Positions 63,063-64,000 of a DNA stretch of 64,000 nucleotides are shown one piece after another. The first letter of the stretch is position 1. Each line of letters starts with the position of its first letter. The position numbers and the translations under genes are program-made. Source of the DNA: Babylonia areolata (taxonomy: Eukaryota > Mollusca > Gastropoda > Neogastropoda > Buccinidae); contig NC_134878.1 in the NCBI RefSeq assembly GCF_041734735.1, positions 48,657,504-48,721,503 of the forward strand. The letters run 5' to 3'. The notes under the pieces are model-generated. The model was not told where the DNA came from and did not search any database. It saw only the letters and a program-made list of their open reading frames with translations.

Positions 63063-64000
63063 ATCTGATATTAATGTGGCTGTTGGCCCACTGTAAGCTG
63101 ATGTCAATCTGATATTAATGTGGCTGTTGGCCCACTGTAAGCTGATGTCAATCTGATATTAATGTGGCTGTTGGCCCACTGTAAGCTGATGTCAATCTGA
63201 TATTAATGTGGCTGTTGGCCCACTGTAAGCTGATGTCAATCTGATATTAATGTGGCTGTTGGCCCACTGTAAGCTGATGTCAATCTGATATTAATGTGGC
63301 TGTTGGCCCACTGTAAGCTGATGTCAATCTGATATTAATGTGGCTGTTGGCCCACTGTAAGCTGATGTCAGTCTGATATTAATGTGGCTGTTGGCCCACT
63401 GTAAGCTGATGTCAGTCTGATATTAATGTGGCTGTTGGCCCACTGTAAGCTGATGTCAATCTGATATTAATGTAGCTGTTGGCCCACTGTAAGCTGATGT
63501 CAATCTGATATTAATGTGGCTGTTGGCCCACTGTAAGCTGATGTCAGTCTGATATTAATGTGGCTGTTGGCCCACTGTAAGCTGATGTCAGTCTGATATT
63601 AATGTGGCTGTTGGCCCACTGTAAGCTGATGTCAGTCTGATATTAATGTGGCTGTTGGCCCACTGTAAGCTGATGTCAGTCTGATATTAATGTGGCTGTT
63701 GGCCCACTGTAAGCTTATGTCAGTCTGATATTAATGTGGCTGTTGGCCCACTGTAAGCTGATGTCAATCTGATATTAATGTGGCTGTTGGCCCACTGTAA
63801 GCTTATGTCAATCTGATATTAATGTAGCTGTTGGCCCATTGTAAGCTGATGTCAATCTGATATTAATGTGGCTGTTGGCCCACTGTAAGCTTATGTCAAT
63901 CTGATATTAATGTGGCTGTTGGCCCACTGTAAGCTGATGTCAATCTGATATTAATGTGGCTGTTGGCCCACTGTAAGCTTATGTCAGTCTGATATTAATG
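63033..64000 (+). repeat. 44-bp satellite array, running off the window
   Basis: Exactly 22 units of 44 bp (TGGCTGTTGGCCCACTGTAA, then GCTGATGTCAATCTGATATT and AATG), with no indels. Only four positions vary among units: CAAT/CAGT, GCTG/GCTT, TGTGG/TGTAG and one CCCAC/CCCAT. Units 1-7 are identical, while G/T at GCTG/GCTT alternates toward the right edge. It lies in the FGGY intron upstream of exon 62438-62589. Confidence 0.97.

Overview
The window is eukaryotic, intron-rich and AT-rich between genes. It is packed with microsatellites, minisatellites and several families of tRNA-headed SINEs. Gene content and repeat style suggest a lophotrochozoan animal, most likely a gastropod mollusc. The species assignment is inference from repeat style and protein similarity recalled from memory, not a database match.

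Layout. Bases 1-7130 hold no host gene: two LINE fragments (1281-2515 and about 4935-6575), two adjacent tRNA-derived SINE copies (2733-3447) and simple repeats. A complete, intronless GPKOW gene (G-patch plus KOW spliceosomal protein) lies at 7165-8652 (+). About 7.7 kb of AT-rich DNA follows, containing one 230-bp direct repeat pair. RANBP3 (Ran-binding protein 3, a CRM1 export cofactor) runs from 16376 to 40165 (+). I resolve 19 coding exons that join in phase to 588 codons plus stop. Its introns carry a decayed LINE, two piggyBac-type DNA transposon remnants, several SINEs, a decayed duplicate of exon 8, a 42-bp minisatellite fused to the acceptor of exon 14, and a fossil DIRS-family element of about 5.8 kb in the last intron. 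FGGY (FGGY-type carbohydrate kinase, D-ribulokinase family) lies tail-to-tail with RANBP3 on the minus strand. I resolve 13 exons between 62589 and 44841, 449 codons in total; the N-terminal exons lie beyond the right edge. Its introns carry three large minisatellites, an alternating purine-pyrimidine tract of about 265 bp, a young SINE with target-site duplications, and at the right edge a 44-bp satellite that continues out of the window.

Main observation. Four separate minisatellites (30268-30835, 48312-50640, 53284-53958, 58379-59240) each abut the upstream edge of a coding exon. Each is built from a unit containing that exon's own 3' splice site and the first bases of the exon. The two host genes therefore carry arrays of roughly 13 to 55 decoy acceptor sites directly before four real acceptors. 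In RANBP3 the 42-bp unit keeps the reading frame, so upstream acceptors would add 14-residue repeats to the protein. In the three FGGY arrays the unit has AG directly followed by GT, the arrangement of a recursive splice site. I know of no named system of this kind.

How the genes relate. GPKOW (splicing), RANBP3 (nuclear export) and FGGY (sugar kinase or metabolite repair) are unrelated housekeeping-type genes; there is no operon or pathway logic. The interest lies in the repeat biology around their splice sites.
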